Assembly (NCBI GenBank): GCA_900766355.1
Contig: CAAFVD010000077.1
Location: forward strand, 93,573 to 157,572
Reading direction: 5' to 3'
DNA from: Candidatus Gastranaerophilales bacterium
GTDB taxonomy: Bacteria; Cyanobacteriota; Vampirovibrionia; Gastranaerophilales; Gastranaerophilaceae
Length of the DNA: 64,000 nucleotides
A program made the translations under genes and the position numbers. The notes under the pieces were generated by a model that made no database searches, was not told where the DNA came from, and saw only the letters and a program-made list of their open reading frames with translations. Positions 63,313-64,000 of the stretch are shown piece by piece (the first letter of the stretch is position 1; each line of letters starts with the position of its first letter).

Positions 63313-63384
63313 CGGCGGTAAGGGGAATTGAACCCCTGTCTGGAGAATGAGAATCTCCCGTCCTGACCACTAGACGATACCGCT
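63313..63384 (-). tRNA. tRNA-Glu (CTC)
   Basis: D-arm GTCTAGTGGTCAGGAC, anticodon CTC (complement at 63349-63351) in loop TTCTCAT, T-arm AGGGGTTCAATTCCCCT, discriminator G as usual for Glu. The acceptor reads AGCGGTA against TACCGCC, so position 1 is A opposite C72, a mismatch. CCA not encoded. Confidence 0.93.
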
Positions 63385-63484
63385 AAAAGTTCTTTAATAA
63401 GATTATACTACTAAAATCTTACGATGTGGTAACTTGAATTTATTTTTACTTTGTTTATATAATACAGGCAAAGGAGAAGTATTT

Positions 63485-63814
63485 ATGTATTTGTTATTAA
63501 AATGGATTGCATTTACTTTTATAGTAATGTTTACAGCTTGGTTAGTTCCGGGTATAAAATTAGATGGATTTTTAACAGCTTTCGTTGCGGCTGCAGTTAT
63601 TGCAATTGTAAATATTTCTCTAAAGCCAATACTCAACTTAATAACTCTGCCTATAAATGTTTTAAGCTTAGGCTTATTTACTTTAGTTATCAATGCCATA
63701 TTACTTATGTTTGTTGCATATATTGTAACAGGATTTGAAATAGACGGTTTTATTCCTGCTCTATTTGGTTCTATAATAATGTCTATTCTTAGTGTTGGTC
63801 TAACTTTTATTTAA
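63485..63814 (+). CDS. PF04020 (phage holin superfamily IV / YvlD-like) membrane protein
   Basis: 109 residues with four hydrophobic helices (LKWIAFTFIVMFTAWLVPGI, AFVAAAVIAIVNISLKPIL, NVLSLGLFTLVINAILLMFV, FGSIIMSILSVGL). The NISLKPILNLITLPINVLSLGL core and the GIKLDGF / GFEIDGFIPAL repeats are typical of this family, common in ordinary bacterial chromosomes despite the holin name. AAAGGAGAAG precedes the ATG at 63485, which is preferred over an ATG at 63434. Role unproven. Confidence 0.85.
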   Translation: MYLLLKWIAFTFIVMFTAWLVPGIKLDGFLTAFVAAAVIAIVNISLKPILNLITLPINVLSLGLFTLVINAILLMFVAYIVTGFEIDGFIPALFGSIIMSILSVGLTFI

Positions 63815-63955
63815 GTCAAACTAAGTAGTATCAACCATTTCAACCCACTAGCCTCATTATGTAAATAAATGTAACAAATCACCCAAAAACGCTAAAGATT
63901 TGTATAAAACAAGCCGTAATCAAAACTATAAGGAAAAATTATAGGAGAATTGATT

Positions 63956-64000
63956 ATGGGTTTGTCAGCATCACAAGCAAGATTGCTATCATTAACAGCA
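63956..64000 (+). CDS. Start of an unidentified gene (cut by window edge)
   Basis: ATG at 63956 after the good site ATAGGAGAATTG. The visible residues are MGLSASQARLLSLTA. This N-terminus looks familiar from proteins of this lineage, but I cannot assign a function from 15 residues. Confidence 0.6.
   Translation, partial: MGLSASQARLLSLTA

Larger units (their letters stand above)
62942..63313 (-). repeat. Tandem array, three 122-bp units, at the 3' side of tRNA-Glu
   Basis: GGCGGTAAGG begins at 62948, 63070, 63192 and, in the intact tRNA, 63314: a period of exactly 122. Each unit has the tRNA-Glu 3' end, the 41-bp hairpin, a second hairpin TCATCAC-GAAA-GTGATGA (first unit TCATTAC) and GGTTCAATTCCC, the inverse of the tRNA-Glu T-arm, followed by an AT-rich tail. 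The three units are almost identical. Confidence 0.92.

Noticed and set aside
63485..63814. Prophage lysis gene
   Set aside because: PF04020 carries a holin name, but no phage structural, packaging or endolysin genes are nearby and the family is common in chromosomes.

Overview
The window is low-GC, Gram-negative-type DNA that best fits the Gastranaerophilales / Vampirovibrionia ("Melainabacteria"), the non-photosynthetic gut relatives of Cyanobacteria. Three things point there: the ATP synthase beta and epsilon genes stand alone as in the cyanobacterial split arrangement; energy metabolism includes a trimeric [FeFe]-hydrogenase and HydF, typical of an obligate fermenter; and kdsA implies lipopolysaccharide. 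Many unrecognised proteins share a short [NQ]-x-x-F-[KNT]-[GSA] motif. The taxonomic placement is inference; no 16S rRNA is present.

Layout. 1-5.6 kb: start of aspS (minus), a 50-residue ORF with its own promoter and hairpin, a shortened ThiE-like protein, an ECF sigma/anti-sigma pair, atpD-atpC, a lipoprotein, and a GIY-YIG nuclease followed by a REP-like repeat array. 5.9-18 kb: a 3452-residue protein gene and a membrane protein gene (minus). 18.4-21.8 kb: tRNA-Cys, a secreted protein, a DivIC/FtsB-like protein, a TPR protein and a small motif protein. 21.8-25.6 kb: accessory block beside tRNA-Ile, with a chloramphenicol acetyltransferase-like gene between direct repeats, a 3' half copy of tRNA-Ile and three unrecognised genes. 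25.7-30.5 kb: hydF and motif-bearing membrane and hypothetical proteins. 30.4-43.5 kb: mostly core genes: a GlmS isomerase-like protein, gatB, the transketolase C half-ftsE-ftsX-HDOD-isochorismatase run, rpmB, dnaG-rpoD, and kdsA-MBL-pheS. 43.6-45.7 kb: a tandemly duplicated two-gene cassette and two small genes. 45.8-54 kb: leuS, pgi and the hydrogenase genes hydC-hydB-hydA. 54-61.3 kb: accessory proteins, including a divergent subtilase, a glucosaminidase, a dikinase with glucan-water-dikinase domain order, lipoprotein, EF-hand/HExxH protein, and decayed ParD and HAD genes. 61.3-64 kb: tRNA-Arg and tRNA-Glu, each beside a tandem array built from the tRNA 3' end and a 41-bp hairpin, a frameshifted pseudogene, a PF04020 membrane protein and the start of one more gene.

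The most unusual content is repetitive DNA. First, a REP-like repeat (core TCATTCAGAG...GAAGAATCTC) forms an array behind the GIY-YIG gene and also occurs several times inside the giant gene, always in one frame as HSE...EESR, with spacer lengths that are multiples of three there but not in the intergenic array. Second, a 41-bp hairpin with compensatory base changes occurs at three tRNA loci (Ile, Arg, Glu), each time next to a duplicated tRNA fragment. Third, four copies of a 13-14 bp tRNA-Ile anticodon-loop core punctuate the 21.8-25.6 kb accessory block, like serial attachment sites. Separately, the F-K-G-like motif marks the start of many otherwise unrelated proteins. Function of these systems is inferred; the sequences themselves are directly visible.
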